Shown piece after piece: positions 6,921-16,009 of a DNA stretch of 43,304 nucleotides. Each line of letters starts with the position of its first letter. Position 1 is the first letter of the stretch. Below the pieces are notes generated by a model. It made no database searches. It had not been told where the DNA came from and worked only from the letters and a program-made list of their open reading frames with translations. Source of the DNA: Roseateles sp. (GTDB lineage: Bacteria; Pseudomonadota; Gammaproteobacteria; Burkholderiales; Burkholderiaceae_C); assembly GCA_016790285.1 (NCBI GenBank), contig JAEUPJ010000009.1:1-43304 (forward strand), read 5' to 3'. The translations under genes were made by a program, and so were the position numbers.

Positions 6921-8309
6921 TCAGCATCTGAGTTTCTGGCCCGCCAGCGTGCAGCGCGACAGCGGCTGGCCCAGAGTGTCGAAGGCGAGCAGGTGCCAGC
7001 CCTGCGGTGTGGCGCTCAGCAGGGTCAGGCCGAACTCGGTGTGGCTGTGGAAGGTCTCGACCTGCACACCCGGCAGCGGCTCGCCCTTGAGGGCCGCGGC
7101 CACGTTGATGCGGCCCGATGCCGCCGAGCCGCCGTTGCCGATGACCAGGCTCGCCGGCTGGTTGGTCGCAAAGCCCAGCACCTCGTGGATGTGCAGGTGG
7201 CCGTGCACCGTGGCCTGCACGCCCGGCGGATAAAGCCGCCCGGGGGTGGCGTCCTGAAGCAGCGGTGTGAGCCCGGAGCGGGCGCGCCCCGGCGTGCCCA
7301 GCAGGCTCGGCGTGTAGGCCAGGCTCGGGTGGTGGTTCACGAAGAGGCTCTGTGCCCGCTCGCCCGCCAGCTCGGCGACCCGGTCGAGCTGCTGGCGCCA
7401 GCGCGCCCAGGCGGGTGAGTCCGGCGGCACCGGGCCGCCGCCGATCTGGGACGAATCGAACACGATGAGCTGGCTGCGCGGCGACAGCGGCACGGCGAAG
7501 GGCGCCGTGAAGTCGCCCTCGTTGACGCGGCCGACGGCCGCCGTTTCGGCCTCGCAGGCCCGCGCCGGGCCGGTGGCGGCGTCCAGGTAGCGCAGCCAGC
7601 CCTGGCCGGCGCGGTTGCAGGCCTCGTGGTTGCCGCGCACGAACACCCACGGCACGGCGGCGAGCAGGGCCTTGGCGGGCTGGAAGAAATCGGCCTGCCA
7701 GGCGTCGTCCCCGTAGCCCCAGGGGCTGTCGGCGCAGCCGGCCAGGGCGGCGGGGCAGGGGCTCTCGCGGTAGTGGTAGTCGCCCACGTGCACGACGAGG
7801 TCGGGCTTGAGCTTGAGCGCCTGCGCGAGCACGCGAGGGAAGGGCCAGGCGTAGGCGTCGTTGCAGGCCTGGAAGTCGCGCTCGGACGCCTTCAGGCGGC
7901 AGCCCGTGTCGCCGATGACGACGATGCGCAGCAGCTCCGCTGCCGGCGCCTGCAGCGAGACGCTGCCCACCTGCACGCGCGAGACACCGGCGGGCCAGGC
8001 CGCCTCGCAGGCGCGCAGCGTGAAGCGGGACGGCTTGCGCTCGGGCTGGGTGTTGCCCGGCGGCGGCGGTTCCTCGCCCGGCGCGCTGCGCTCGCGCATG
8101 GGGGCGCTGCCGCCTTCCCAGCGCAGGGCGGGGCAGGCGTCGTCATCCGTCAGCGCGCGCACCGCCCAGCCGGGCCCGGCCACGGCCTGCACCCACGCCT
8201 GCTGCAGCCCGGTGCGCGGCGCGGCCGGTGCTGCAGGCGGGGGCGGCGTGGCGCAGCCGGCGAGGGCGAGCAGCAGGGCCAGTGGCAGGAAACGCGCAAG
8301 ATGAATCAT
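6921..8309 (-). CDS. Lipoprotein metallophosphoesterase
   Basis: A 462-residue calcineurin-like phosphoesterase anchored as a lipoprotein. The signal peptide ends in LALAGC with lipidated Cys19, followed by a Pro/Ala-rich linker. Metal-binding motifs appear in order: VVIGDTGC (Asp134), VVHVGDYHY (Asp177), VRGNHE (Asn227-His228), VNHHPS (His326) and HGHLH (His371 and His373). These form the complete two-metal set. The middle holds several Cys residues (for example 185, 192, 231 and 252) that may form disulfides outside the cytoplasm. The start at 8309 gives a clean signal peptide. It is divergent from the pectate lyase gene. The natural substrate is unknown; phosphomonoester or phosphodiester scavenging is plausible. 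Confidence 0.85.
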   Translation of the reverse strand: MIHLARFLPLALLLALAGCATPPPPAAPAAPRTGLQQAWVQAVAGPGWAVRALTDDDACPALRWEGGSAPMRERSAPGEEPPPPGNTQPERKPSRFTLRACEAAWPAGVSRVQVGSVSLQAPAAELLRIVVIGDTGCRLKASERDFQACNDAYAWPFPRVLAQALKLKPDLVVHVGDYHYRESPCPAALAGCADSPWGYGDDAWQADFFQPAKALLAAVPWVFVRGNHEACNRAGQGWLRYLDAATGPARACEAETAAVGRVNEGDFTAPFAVPLSPRSQLIVFDSSQIGGGPVPPDSPAWARWRQQLDRVAELAGERAQSLFVNHHPSLAYTPSLLGTPGRARSGLTPLLQDATPGRLYPPGVQATVHGHLHIHEVLGFATNQPASLVIGNGGSAASGRINVAAALKGEPLPGVQVETFHSHTEFGLTLLSATPQGWHLLAFDTLGQPLSRCTLAGQKLRC

Positions 8310-8403
8310 GTGTCGATCAACCGTGTGAGCGGCAATAGAGTAGCAATGTGCCTGACGGCGCCAGCGGCTAGATTGCCTGCCAGCGCTGACTCCCATCTGT
8401 CCA

Positions 8404-9711
8404 ATGTCCCTTGCCCGCCGCTTCCTTCCCCTGCTTCCCCTTGTTCTGGCGATGTCCTCGTCGGCCTTCGCGGCGCAGATCGGCACCATCCCGCCCGCGC
8501 AAGCCCTGACGGCGGAGCGTGTCGCGGCGCTGCCGGCGGCCGAGCGCGCGCCCTGGGCGGCCTACCTGGCCCGGTCCGACGCGCAGCGCGCCGCTGACCG
8601 CGCCGCGCTGGCCGCCGAACGCGAGGGCATGGCGAGCTGGCCCGCACCGCCGCAAGGCGGCCACAGCGAGGACAGCATGCCCCTGGACAAGCCCGCCGCC
8701 TGGTACGGCAGCGAGCCGGCCCGCACGGTGGTGGCCAACATCCTGAGCTTCCAGACGCCCGCCGGCGGCTGGGGCAAGAACCAGCCCCGCGACCGCGCCC
8801 CGCGCCAGAAGGGCCAGGCCTACGTCGCCGACAACAACAACAAGCGGGCCACGCCGGGCGACTTCGACACCGCGCAGGACCCGCAGTGGACCTACGTGGG
8901 CACCGTCGACAACGATGCCACCATCACCGAGATCCGCTTCCTCGCCAAGGCCGCGCCGCAACTGCCGGCCGAGCTGGCCAAGGCCTGCCGCGACGCCGCC
9001 GAGCGCGGCGTGCGCTACCTGCTGGCGGCGCAGTTCCCCAACGGCGGCTGGCCACAGGTGTGGCCGCTGCAGGGGGGCTACCACGACGCCGTCACCCTCA
9101 ACGACAACGCCGTTGTCGAGGTGGCCGAGCTGATGAACTGGGTCTCGCGCGGCGAGGCGGGCCTGGCCTTCCTGCCGGCCGACGTGAAGGCAGCCGCCGC
9201 CGCGGCGCACGAGCGCGCGGTGCAGCTGCTGCTGGCCACGCAGGTCCGCACCAACGGCCGCCTCACGCTGTGGGCGCAGCAGCACGACGCGCTGACGCTC
9301 GCGCCGACCTCCGCCCGCAACTACGAGCCGCCCGCGCTGAGCGCCGGTGAAAGCGCCCGGGCGCTGGAGTTCCTCATGCAGCAGCCCCAGCCATCACCGC
9401 AGATCGTGCAGGCGGTGCACGCCGGCATTGCGACGCTGCGCGAGCTGCCGGTGCACGGCCGCGCCTTCGTCAAGGTCGACGGCACCCGGCGCCTGGTGGA
9501 CCAGCCCGGCGCCGGCCCGCTCTGGGCGCGCTTCTACGACCCGGTCACGCTCAAGCCGGTGTTCGGCGACCGCGACAAGAGCCTGCACGACGACGTCAAC
9601 GACATCAGCGCCGAGCGCCGCAACGGCTACTCCTGGTGGGGCACCTGGCCGGTGAAGGCGCTCAACGGCTACGAGGCTTGGGCAATGCGTTGGGCCAAAC
9701 CTTCGCCTTGA
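8404..9711 (+). CDS. Secreted pectate lyase, polysaccharide lyase family 10 type
   Basis: Cleaves de-esterified homogalacturonan by beta-elimination, giving unsaturated oligogalacturonides. The 435-residue protein has a Sec signal peptide (cleavage near AFA-AQ, residue 23) and a family-10 catalytic domain. Characteristic segments are GGWGKN at 121-126, DNDATITEI at 169-177, GGWPQVWP, WARFYD at 374-379, GDRD at 388-391 and ERRNGY at 404-409. The active-site Arg expected in this family probably lies in the WARF-to-ERRNGY stretch, but I did not place it. No carbohydrate-binding module is seen. It begins 94 bases from the divergent metallophosphoesterase gene. The galactarate pathway 3-11 kb downstream would handle an oxidised product of pectin. 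Confidence 0.88.
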   Translation: MSLARRFLPLLPLVLAMSSSAFAAQIGTIPPAQALTAERVAALPAAERAPWAAYLARSDAQRAADRAALAAEREGMASWPAPPQGGHSEDSMPLDKPAAWYGSEPARTVVANILSFQTPAGGWGKNQPRDRAPRQKGQAYVADNNNKRATPGDFDTAQDPQWTYVGTVDNDATITEIRFLAKAAPQLPAELAKACRDAAERGVRYLLAAQFPNGGWPQVWPLQGGYHDAVTLNDNAVVEVAELMNWVSRGEAGLAFLPADVKAAAAAAHERAVQLLLATQVRTNGRLTLWAQQHDALTLAPTSARNYEPPALSAGESARALEFLMQQPQPSPQIVQAVHAGIATLRELPVHGRAFVKVDGTRRLVDQPGAGPLWARFYDPVTLKPVFGDRDKSLHDDVNDISAERRNGYSWWGTWPVKALNGYEAWAMRWAKPSP

Positions 9712-9800
9712 TCGGCGGACACCAGATCGCCCGCGTCCTTCGTCGCGAGGAGGCCTTCGGGATGCTGCGGGGGATGCTGCGCGGAGCTAACCCGTAGCAT

Positions 9801-10598
9801 ATGGGCATGGCATCCCCCAACGTCAGCGCTGTGTCGGTGAGTCAAGCCTCCCTTCGTGTCAGTCAAGCTCGGTGCCGGGCGGGTCTTCAGCGCACAAGCG
9901 CCAGCTGGCAGGTGGCCCTGTCCACCTGCCTGGCGCTGAATCTGCCGCTCGCGGCCACCGCGGCGCCGGCCGTCACGGGGCAGATCTTCGAGCGCGTGAA
10001 CGAGAGCAAGAAGGTCAGCGGCGGGCTTGTGGTCGGTGCGATGTTGGGCCAGTTGCCCCAGCGCGTGTCGCTGGCGCGGCTGCAGTTGACCTCCCACGCC
10101 GATCTGCCGCGGCGCCGTTGCATCGAGATGACCTCGGTGGATGGCGTCTATGAAGCGTGGGGCGAGCTCAAACTCGCGGGCGTCGGGCTCTACCCGCTGA
10201 ACGTCCTTGGCTTCAGTGGCCAGCCCGATGTCGTCTCCTCGTATGCCGGGCAGGACTTCGCCGGCATGCTGACCGACCGCGCGGAGTGCCAGCCGGGCTC
10301 GCCCTCGCCGTTCGGCGTCATCGAGCCCCTGTACTTCGAGGGTGACAAACGCGTGGTCCAACTGGCCGTCAATCCCGGTCAGGCCCTGGCGGTCCGCGTG
10401 AACTTTTCGGATGGACAGGCGACGCAGGCTGCAGAGTGCCGTCGCATCGAGGGCCGCCGAGTGTCCTTTGGCATGTGGTGCACGGCCCGCCTGCCCGGGC
10501 GTAGCACGGCATGGCAGATGACCTTGACGCGCACCTTCCATGACGGGCCGCCCCGCCGCGAAGTTCCCGACCTGCAATTGCGCCTGCCACCCCCATGA
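9801..10598 (+). CDS. Unrecognised exported protein with conserved-looking Cys residues
   Basis: A 265-residue protein I do not recognise. A hydrophobic segment at about 36-57 ending in AATAAPA looks like a signal peptide, but the 35 residues before it are unusually long, so the true start may lie downstream. An ATG at 9807 and internal GTG codons near 9912 are alternatives. The predicted mature part has Cys residues in RRRCIEM, RAECQPG, AAECRRI and MWCTAR, enough for two disulfides. It appears rich in beta strand and ends in Pro-rich LRLPPP. Its stop overlaps the next start by four bases (ATGA, 10595-10598). It is the first gene of a three-gene cassette; function unknown. Confidence 0.7.
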   Translation: MGMASPNVSAVSVSQASLRVSQARCRAGLQRTSASWQVALSTCLALNLPLAATAAPAVTGQIFERVNESKKVSGGLVVGAMLGQLPQRVSLARLQLTSHADLPRRRCIEMTSVDGVYEAWGELKLAGVGLYPLNVLGFSGQPDVVSSYAGQDFAGMLTDRAECQPGSPSPFGVIEPLYFEGDKRVVQLAVNPGQALAVRVNFSDGQATQAAECRRIEGRRVSFGMWCTARLPGRSTAWQMTLTRTFHDGPPRREVPDLQLRLPPP

Positions 10599-11623
10599 GG
10601 TGGTTCGGATGGCGTCAACGGTCACGCGGCAGGCGTGCTCTGCGGGCAGTGAGGCTGCTCGCGATGGGTTTGCTGGCCGTGATGGCGTGCCTGAGCCTGT
10701 TGGCCATCATGTCGCTGGAGGTGCCGCGCACGCTGCTGTACCTGAGCGCGCGCACCGAATGGGTGGAGGTGCGGGTCATTGACCCCAAGCGGTCCGCCCT
10801 GTGGTTGCCGCGCGCCATGGACGCTGCTACGAAGTCGTGCGCCGAGAGGGTCTTCGTCACACCCGCTGTGGGCTCTGTCGTGCGGTACGTGCGGCCACGC
10901 GGGTCATCGCTGCGCGTGATCATCGAGGCCGCGCCGGGGACCACGGTGAGCCACGGCGATGGCCCGGCGAGGCGCATGGACGAACCTGGGCTTCTGCGCT
11001 ACCAGGTGATCCGCTCCGATGGCGATTGCGGCACCCAGGACCGTGTGCGCCTGCCTGCGCACGGTCACCTGGTGGTGGGGCAGGCGTTGGCGGTGCAGCC
11101 CAGCGCGGCGGACGAACCGTCGAGCCTGCTGATCAGCGGCAAGCTGCAGGTCTTCGGCAGGGCAATCTCCCGCTTGCTGTGGCTGCCACTGGACGTGCCG
11201 CCGTTCGTTGCTGGCGCCTTGTACCCGGTGAACGAGCTGCAGCTGCCCGGAGGTACCGTGGTGCAACGGGCGCTGGCCGAAGACCGTCAAGCTGACCCTG
11301 CTGCCGAGCTTGCCGCGTGGAGCGGTTTCGTCGACATGAACGACGCCGATCCGTCCCAGGCGCTGGACATCGAGGCGACGTCCAATGCGCGTTCTGTGGC
11401 GATCTACCTGCCGTCGCCCCCGGTTCACCAAGGCCAGGGAGGTGCAGCCCCCGACGTGATGTCGTTGACGCAGAGCGCGCGGCTGCTCGGTGACCCGAAC
11501 CTGCGCTGGATCTACGGTGTCCTCACGGCGCTGACGCTGGTGTTGCCGCTCGCCGGCATGGCGGTGCGGGGAGCCTTGGTGGCACGGCGGCGGCACGCTG
11601 CGCGGCCGGGTGCAGCACCGTGA
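10595..11623 (+). CDS. Unrecognised bitopic membrane protein of a three-gene cassette
   Basis: A 342-residue protein with a basic N-terminus (RWFGWRQRSRGRR), one membrane helix at about 20-41, and a second at about 305-326 followed by an Arg/Ala-rich tail. This predicts a large periplasmic domain of about 260 residues between two helices, with both ends in the cytoplasm. The domain has Cys residues in KSCAER and GDCGTQ that could pair. No catalytic motif is evident. It overlaps the preceding gene by ATGA and the following gene by GTGA (11620-11623), so the three products are very probably made together. I do not recognise the family. Confidence 0.7.
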   Translation: MRWFGWRQRSRGRRALRAVRLLAMGLLAVMACLSLLAIMSLEVPRTLLYLSARTEWVEVRVIDPKRSALWLPRAMDAATKSCAERVFVTPAVGSVVRYVRPRGSSLRVIIEAAPGTTVSHGDGPARRMDEPGLLRYQVIRSDGDCGTQDRVRLPAHGHLVVGQALAVQPSAADEPSSLLISGKLQVFGRAISRLLWLPLDVPPFVAGALYPVNELQLPGGTVVQRALAEDRQADPAAELAAWSGFVDMNDADPSQALDIEATSNARSVAIYLPSPPVHQGQGGAAPDVMSLTQSARLLGDPNLRWIYGVLTALTLVLPLAGMAVRGALVARRRHAARPGAAP

Positions 11624-12891
11624 GCTTGCGGCACTGCGTCGTTGGCTGCTTGGCCACTGCTGTTTCGGCGGTGGCGCTGGCCGAGCCCATGTGGGTGCGG
11701 CACGGCTCGACAGCCGCCCAGGCGTATGCGTTCGAGCTGGCGCGTCAGTGTGTGGCGATCACCCCTGCGCATGGCGTTCCGGCGCTCAACGACGCTGCGC
11801 AGTCGACCGTCCGACTGACGGACCGGCTGGGGCAGGCGCACGTGGCCAGGGTCATCGCCGCCGATCAAAAGCGGGATTTGGCCCTGCTGCTGATTCGCCC
11901 TCCCGCGCCTGGCGTGCAGGTGTCGTGCGGCGGCTTTCCCGCTTTCAACCTCACCCGGGTGGATGAGTACCAGCCCGGTCTCACCTCCACACCGGCCACG
12001 TGGTTCGACCTGATCGCCAGCCCGGCGGGCGGCCTGGACCGGTTTGACGTGGCGCTGCTGCCGGGCAGCGTGCGCGTTCAATCCCATGAGTTCACCGTGA
12101 CTGCCAAGCCGCGGCCCGACCCCGCTGAACCTACCGCGCGCAATGGCGGTGTGGTGAGCGGTTGGAACCGCAAGCACGAGGCGCCTGACGGCCGCTTCGG
12201 CCGGTTGCCCGTGTCTGGGAACAGTGGCGCCATGTTGTGGGTCGGTTGGCGCGACAGCGGCCATTTCACCGACCAACGCTACGACGGCCAGGAGCTGAAG
12301 TATTCCCTCGAAAAATGGGGCTTGGCGCATATCGCGGGCATGTTGCTTCGCGTGGGGAACGGCCGCGCGGAGGTGGTGGATGCTCGCGCCATCTCCGACT
12401 TCGTTGGGCAGGCTGTGCGGCCGGTGGACTGGTCGAAGTTGCGCATCGACGCGCCGGGTGCAGAGGTGTCCGACCGGCGTCGGGATCGGCAGACCGGTGT
12501 GCATTTCAGCATCGGCAGCGGCCTGCTTGAAGAGCTCACCTACGAGTTCGACCTGGGCGACGACGACGCGCTGCTGACGGCCGTCGAGGTGGTGTACGAC
12601 CACGGCACCATCGCGCCGTCGGCGCTCGCACCCATCCCGGAGCTGCCCATCGAGGGCTCGCGCTCTGCGGAGGTGCTGGTGTCGGTGTCGCAGTACCGGC
12701 CGACGGCAGGCCAGGCTTGGCGTGAATCACGCTGCAGCGCCTACGACTGGGCTCCGGCACCCGGGCCGGCCGCGCAGCTGCATGCGCACCGCTGCACGCT
12801 GGCGCAGCCGTTCATGGCGCGCGGGGTGCGGGTCACCCTGCGCGGCGTGCCTGGGCGCTGGCGGTTGCTGCGGCTGGTGGCCGAGCGCTGA
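11620..12891 (+). CDS. Exported trypsin-like serine peptidase-fold protein
   Basis: A 423-residue protein starting with GTG that overlaps the previous stop (GTGA). A signal peptide ends near residue 21 (AVALA-EP). A chymotrypsin-type triad can be placed by motif: His51 in CVAITPAHGV (compare LTAAHC), Asp86 in RDLALLLI (compare DIALL), and Ser202 in VSGNSGAML (compare GDSGGP). The spacing (35 and 116 residues) fits the fold. The rest (about 280-420) is a separate C-terminal region without a recognised domain. The substrate could be one of its two cassette partners; this is inference. Only motif order supports the peptidase call, so an inactive relative is possible. Confidence 0.68.
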   Translation: MSLRHCVVGCLATAVSAVALAEPMWVRHGSTAAQAYAFELARQCVAITPAHGVPALNDAAQSTVRLTDRLGQAHVARVIAADQKRDLALLLIRPPAPGVQVSCGGFPAFNLTRVDEYQPGLTSTPATWFDLIASPAGGLDRFDVALLPGSVRVQSHEFTVTAKPRPDPAEPTARNGGVVSGWNRKHEAPDGRFGRLPVSGNSGAMLWVGWRDSGHFTDQRYDGQELKYSLEKWGLAHIAGMLLRVGNGRAEVVDARAISDFVGQAVRPVDWSKLRIDAPGAEVSDRRRDRQTGVHFSIGSGLLEELTYEFDLGDDDALLTAVEVVYDHGTIAPSALAPIPELPIEGSRSAEVLVSVSQYRPTAGQAWRESRCSAYDWAPAPGPAAQLHAHRCTLAQPFMARGVRVTLRGVPGRWRLLRLVAER

Positions 12892-12894
12892 GCG

Positions 12895-14340
12895 TCAGGC
12901 TTGGGTGTAGGCGGTCTTGACCGTCGTGTAGAACTCGGCGGCGTAGCGGCCCTGCTCGCGCGGGCCGTAGCTGCTGCCCTTGCGGCCGCCGAAGGGCACG
13001 TGATAGTCGACGCCCGCGGTCGGCAGGTTGACCATCACCATGCCCGCCTGCGAGTGGCGCTTGAAGTGCGTCGCGTGCTTGAGCGAGGTGGTGGCGATGC
13101 CCGCGGCCAGGCCGAAGGGCGTGTCGTTGGCGAGCTGCAGCGCGTGCTCGTAGTCGCGCGCGCGGATGACGCTCACGACCGGGCCGAACACCTCCTCGCG
13201 GTTGATGCGCATGTCGGGTGTCGTCTCGGTGATGAGGGCAGGCGTCAGGTAGAAGCCTGGTGCGCCGTCGGCGTTGTATTCGAGGCGGGCGCCGCCGTGC
13301 ATCAGGCGGCCGCCATCGTCCCGGGCGATGTCGATGTAGTCGATGTCCTGGCCAAGCTGGCTGGCGTCCACCACGGGGCCGATGTCGGTGCCGGCCTTGC
13401 GGGCGTCGTCCACCTTCAGCGACTTCATCTTCTCGACCATCGCGGCGACGAAGCGGTCGTGGATGCCCTCGGTCACGATGAGGCGGCTGGAGGCCGTGCA
13501 GCGCTGGCCGGTGGAGAAGAAGCCGCTGTTGACGGCCGCGTTGACGGCCACGCCCAGGTCGGCGTCGTCCAGCACCACCATCGGGTTCTTGCCGCCCATC
13601 TCCAGCTGGAACTTGGCCATGCGGGCCACACACGCGGCCGCCACCTTCTGGCCGGTGGCAACCGAGCCCGTGAAGCTGACTGCCGCCACGCGCGGGTCGT
13701 TCAGCAGCTTCTCGCCGACCACCGAGCCGCGGCCCATGACCAGGTTGAACACGCCCGCCGGCAGACCGCTGCGCGACAGGATCTCGGCCAGCGCCCAGGC
13801 GGAGCCGGGCACGAGGTCGGCCGGCTTGAAGACGACGCAGTTGCCCCAGGCCAGGGCCGGCGCGATCTTCCACGCGGGAATGGCGATGGGGAAGTTCCAG
13901 GGCGTGATCAGGCCGACGACACCCACGGCCTCGCGCGTGATCTCGACACCCACGCCCGGCCGCACCGAGGGCAGGCTCTCGCCGCCGGGGCGCAGCGCCT
14001 CGCCGGCGAAGTACTTGAAGATGTTGCCGGCCCGCACGACCTCGCCGATGGCCTCGGGCAGGGTCTTGCCCTCCTCGCGGGCCAGCAGGTCACCGAGCTC
14101 GGCGCGGCGCGCCAGGATCTCGGTGCCGACGGCGTCCAGGATGTCGAAGCGCTGCTGAGGCGTCGACAGGCTCCAGGCGGGCAAGGCCGCCGATGCCGCC
14201 GAGATGGCCAGTTCGGCCTGCGCGGCGTCGGCCTGGGCGTACTCGCCGACGAGGTCGCGGGTGTCGGACGGGTTGATGTTGCGCGAGACGGCGTGGCCGT
14301 CGAGCCATTCGCCGTTGATGAGGTTCTTGTGCATGGTCAT
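12895..14340 (-). CDS. NAD(P)-dependent aldehyde dehydrogenase, probable 2-oxoglutarate semialdehyde dehydrogenase
   Basis: Last step of the oxidative hexarate pathway: 2,5-dioxopentanoate to 2-oxoglutarate. The 481-residue protein has the complete aldehyde dehydrogenase set: ITPWNFP with Asn149, FTGS at 223-226, Glu247 in LEMGGK, catalytic Cys281 in TGQRCTAS, and EEVFGPV near the C-terminus. The substrate is inferred from position in a cluster with KDG dehydratase, glucarate dehydratase and galactarate dehydratase. The start may be the ATG at 14340 (MTMHKNLING) or at 14334 (MHKNLING); both follow a weak AAGAAA site. It ends three bases from the convergent peptidase-like gene. A palindromic repeat lies just upstream. 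Confidence 0.88.
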   Translation of the reverse strand: MTMHKNLINGEWLDGHAVSRNINPSDTRDLVGEYAQADAAQAELAISAASAALPAWSLSTPQQRFDILDAVGTEILARRAELGDLLAREEGKTLPEAIGEVVRAGNIFKYFAGEALRPGGESLPSVRPGVGVEITREAVGVVGLITPWNFPIAIPAWKIAPALAWGNCVVFKPADLVPGSAWALAEILSRSGLPAGVFNLVMGRGSVVGEKLLNDPRVAAVSFTGSVATGQKVAAACVARMAKFQLEMGGKNPMVVLDDADLGVAVNAAVNSGFFSTGQRCTASSRLIVTEGIHDRFVAAMVEKMKSLKVDDARKAGTDIGPVVDASQLGQDIDYIDIARDDGGRLMHGGARLEYNADGAPGFYLTPALITETTPDMRINREEVFGPVVSVIRARDYEHALQLANDTPFGLAAGIATTSLKHATHFKRHSQAGMVMVNLPTAGVDYHVPFGGRKGSSYGPREQGRYAAEFYTTVKTAYTQA

Positions 14341-14365
14341 GAGTTTCTTGTGATGCGCGCCGAAG

Positions 14366-14456
14366 AACACAGCCACAGAGGCACAGAGACACAGAGAGGC
14401 ACGACGATGGGCAGGACCCCGACGTCTCTGTGCCTCTGTGTCTCTGTGGCTTTGTT
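14366..14456. repeat. Palindromic intergenic repeat, copy 1
   Basis: Two 32-base arms (14366-14397 and 14425-14456) are inverted repeats with three mismatches around a 27-base loop. Each arm is itself built from short CACAGAG-type units. A second copy lies at 15890-15969. This one occupies most of the gap between the aldehyde dehydrogenase and glucarate dehydratase genes and would form a long stem in the mRNA. It looks like a dispersed extragenic palindrome, not a terminator, because no T run follows in either direction. Confidence 0.85.
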
Positions 14457-14485
14457 GATGTGCCGTCGCATGGGAACAATCCGGG

Positions 14486-15814
14486 TCAACGGTCCAGCGC
14501 CGGGCGCTTGGGGTTGAAGGTCCAGCCGGGGATCAGGTACTGCATCGCGACCGCATCATCGCGCGCACCGAGGCCGTGCTGCTGGTAGAGCTGGTGGGCT
14601 TTCTCCACCTCGGCCATGTCGAGCTCCACGCCCAGGCCCGGCTTCTTGGGCACCTGCACGTGGCCGCCGACGATCTGCAGCGGCTCCTTCGTGAGGCGCT
14701 GGCCGTCCTGCCAGATCCAGTGGGTGTCGATGGCGGTGACCTTGCCCGGCGCGGCAGCACCGACGTGCGTGAACATGGCCAGCGACACGTCGAAGTGGTT
14801 GTTGGAGTGCGAGCCCCAGGTCAGGCCCCAGTCGCGGCAGGTCTGGGCCACGCGAACCGAGCCGGCCATGGTCCAGAAATGCGGGTCGGCCAGCGGGATG
14901 TCCACGCTCTGCAGCGACAGCGCGTGCTGCAGCTGGCGCCAGTCGGTGGCGACCATGTTGGTGGCCGTGGGCAGGCCGGTGGCGCGGCGGAACTCGGCCA
15001 TCACCTCGCGGCCGGAGAAGCCATCCTCGGCGCCGCAGGGGTCTTCGGCATAGGCCAGCACGCCGTGCAGGTCGCGCGTCAGGCGGATGGCGTCCTTGAG
15101 CAGCCAGCCGCCGTTGGGGTCCAGCGTGACGCGCGCTTGCGGGAAGCGCTCGTGCAGGGCGCGAATGGCCAGCACCTCCTCGTCGCCGCGCAGCACGCCG
15201 CCCTTCAACTTGAAGTCGTTGAAGCCGTAGCGTTCGCGCGCGGCCTCGGCCAGGCGCACGATGGCCTCGGGCGTCATCGCCGCCTCGTGGCGCAGGCGGA
15301 ACCAGTCGTTGTCGGCGCCCGGGTCGCTGGCGTAGGGCAGGTCGGTGCGGGTGCGGTCGCCCACATAGAACAGGTAGCCCAGCATCTCGACCGCGTCGCG
15401 CTGCTGGCCCTCGCCGAGCAGCGCGGCCACGGGCACGCCCAGGTGCTGGCCGAGCAGGTCCAGCATGGCCGACTCGATGGCCGTGACGGCATGGATGGTG
15501 GTGCGCAGGTCGAAGGTCTGCAGCCCGCGGCCGCCGGCGTCGCGGTCGGCAAAGGCCTGCTGCACGCGCTGCAGCAGGCCCTGGTGGCTGCCCAGCGGCT
15601 GGCCCACGACGAGCTCGCGCGCGTCCTCCAGCGTCTGGCGGATCTTCTCGCCGCCCGGCACCTCACCCACGCCGGTGCGGCCGGCGCTGTCGGTGAGCAG
15701 GAGCAGGTTGCGCGTGAAGAACGGCGCATGCGCGCCGCTCAGGTTGAGCAGCATGCTGTCGCGCCCGGCAACCGGGATGACGCGCAGGGATTGGATGGTG
15801 GGGGTGGAACTCAT
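14486..15814 (-). CDS. gudD: Glucarate dehydratase (enolase superfamily)
   Basis: Dehydrates D-glucarate (and often L-idarate) to 5-dehydro-4-deoxy-D-glucarate. The 442-residue protein is close to the usual length of about 446. Active-site residues are all in place: FKLKGG with Lys202 and Lys204, Asp232 in LDPNGGW, Glu257 in AEDPCG, Glu263, Asn286 in ATNM, Asp310, and His336 in GSHSNNH. Each lies three positions below the E. coli enzyme numbering as I recall it, which supports full catalytic competence. Start at 15814 ([10 protein letters not shown]) chosen from the family N-terminus. It is flanked on both sides by copies of the same palindromic repeat. Confidence 0.92.
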   Translation of the reverse strand: MSSTPTIQSLRVIPVAGRDSMLLNLSGAHAPFFTRNLLLLTDSAGRTGVGEVPGGEKIRQTLEDARELVVGQPLGSHQGLLQRVQQAFADRDAGGRGLQTFDLRTTIHAVTAIESAMLDLLGQHLGVPVAALLGEGQQRDAVEMLGYLFYVGDRTRTDLPYASDPGADNDWFRLRHEAAMTPEAIVRLAEAARERYGFNDFKLKGGVLRGDEEVLAIRALHERFPQARVTLDPNGGWLLKDAIRLTRDLHGVLAYAEDPCGAEDGFSGREVMAEFRRATGLPTATNMVATDWRQLQHALSLQSVDIPLADPHFWTMAGSVRVAQTCRDWGLTWGSHSNNHFDVSLAMFTHVGAAAPGKVTAIDTHWIWQDGQRLTKEPLQIVGGHVQVPKKPGLGVELDMAEVEKAHQLYQQHGLGARDDAVAMQYLIPGWTFNPKRPALDR

Positions 15815-15889
15815 GTGAGATGTTCGTCCGCAGCCTCGGCACTGGCCGAACCGGCAAGGCGGCAAGCCCGAGATGGCTTGAGGTAAGAG

Positions 15890-15969
15890 AACACAGCCAC
15901 AGAGTCACAGAGACACAGAGAGGCCTTCACTCCGCTGTCTCTGTGCCTCTGTGCCTCTGTGGCTTTGTT
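15890..15969. repeat. Palindromic intergenic repeat, copy 2
   Basis: Arms at 15890-15921 and 15938-15969 (32 bases each) are near-perfect inverted repeats around a 16-base loop. Both arms closely match those of copy 1 at 14366-14456, while the loops differ in length and sequence. It lies between the glucarate dehydratase gene and the Bug binding-protein gene. Conserved arms with variable loops are typical of REP-type palindromic elements spread by a transposase acting in trans. Confidence 0.85.
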
Positions 15970-16009
15970 GGGTTGTCGTTGAACCGATCGCATCGAGGGT
16001 GCGGCTTGC

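Noticed and set aside
14366-14456. CACAGAG-type short repeats considered as a CRISPR or tandem-repeat array
   Set aside because: The units are 7-9 bases, have no spacers, and form two arms of an inverted repeat found again at 15890-15969.
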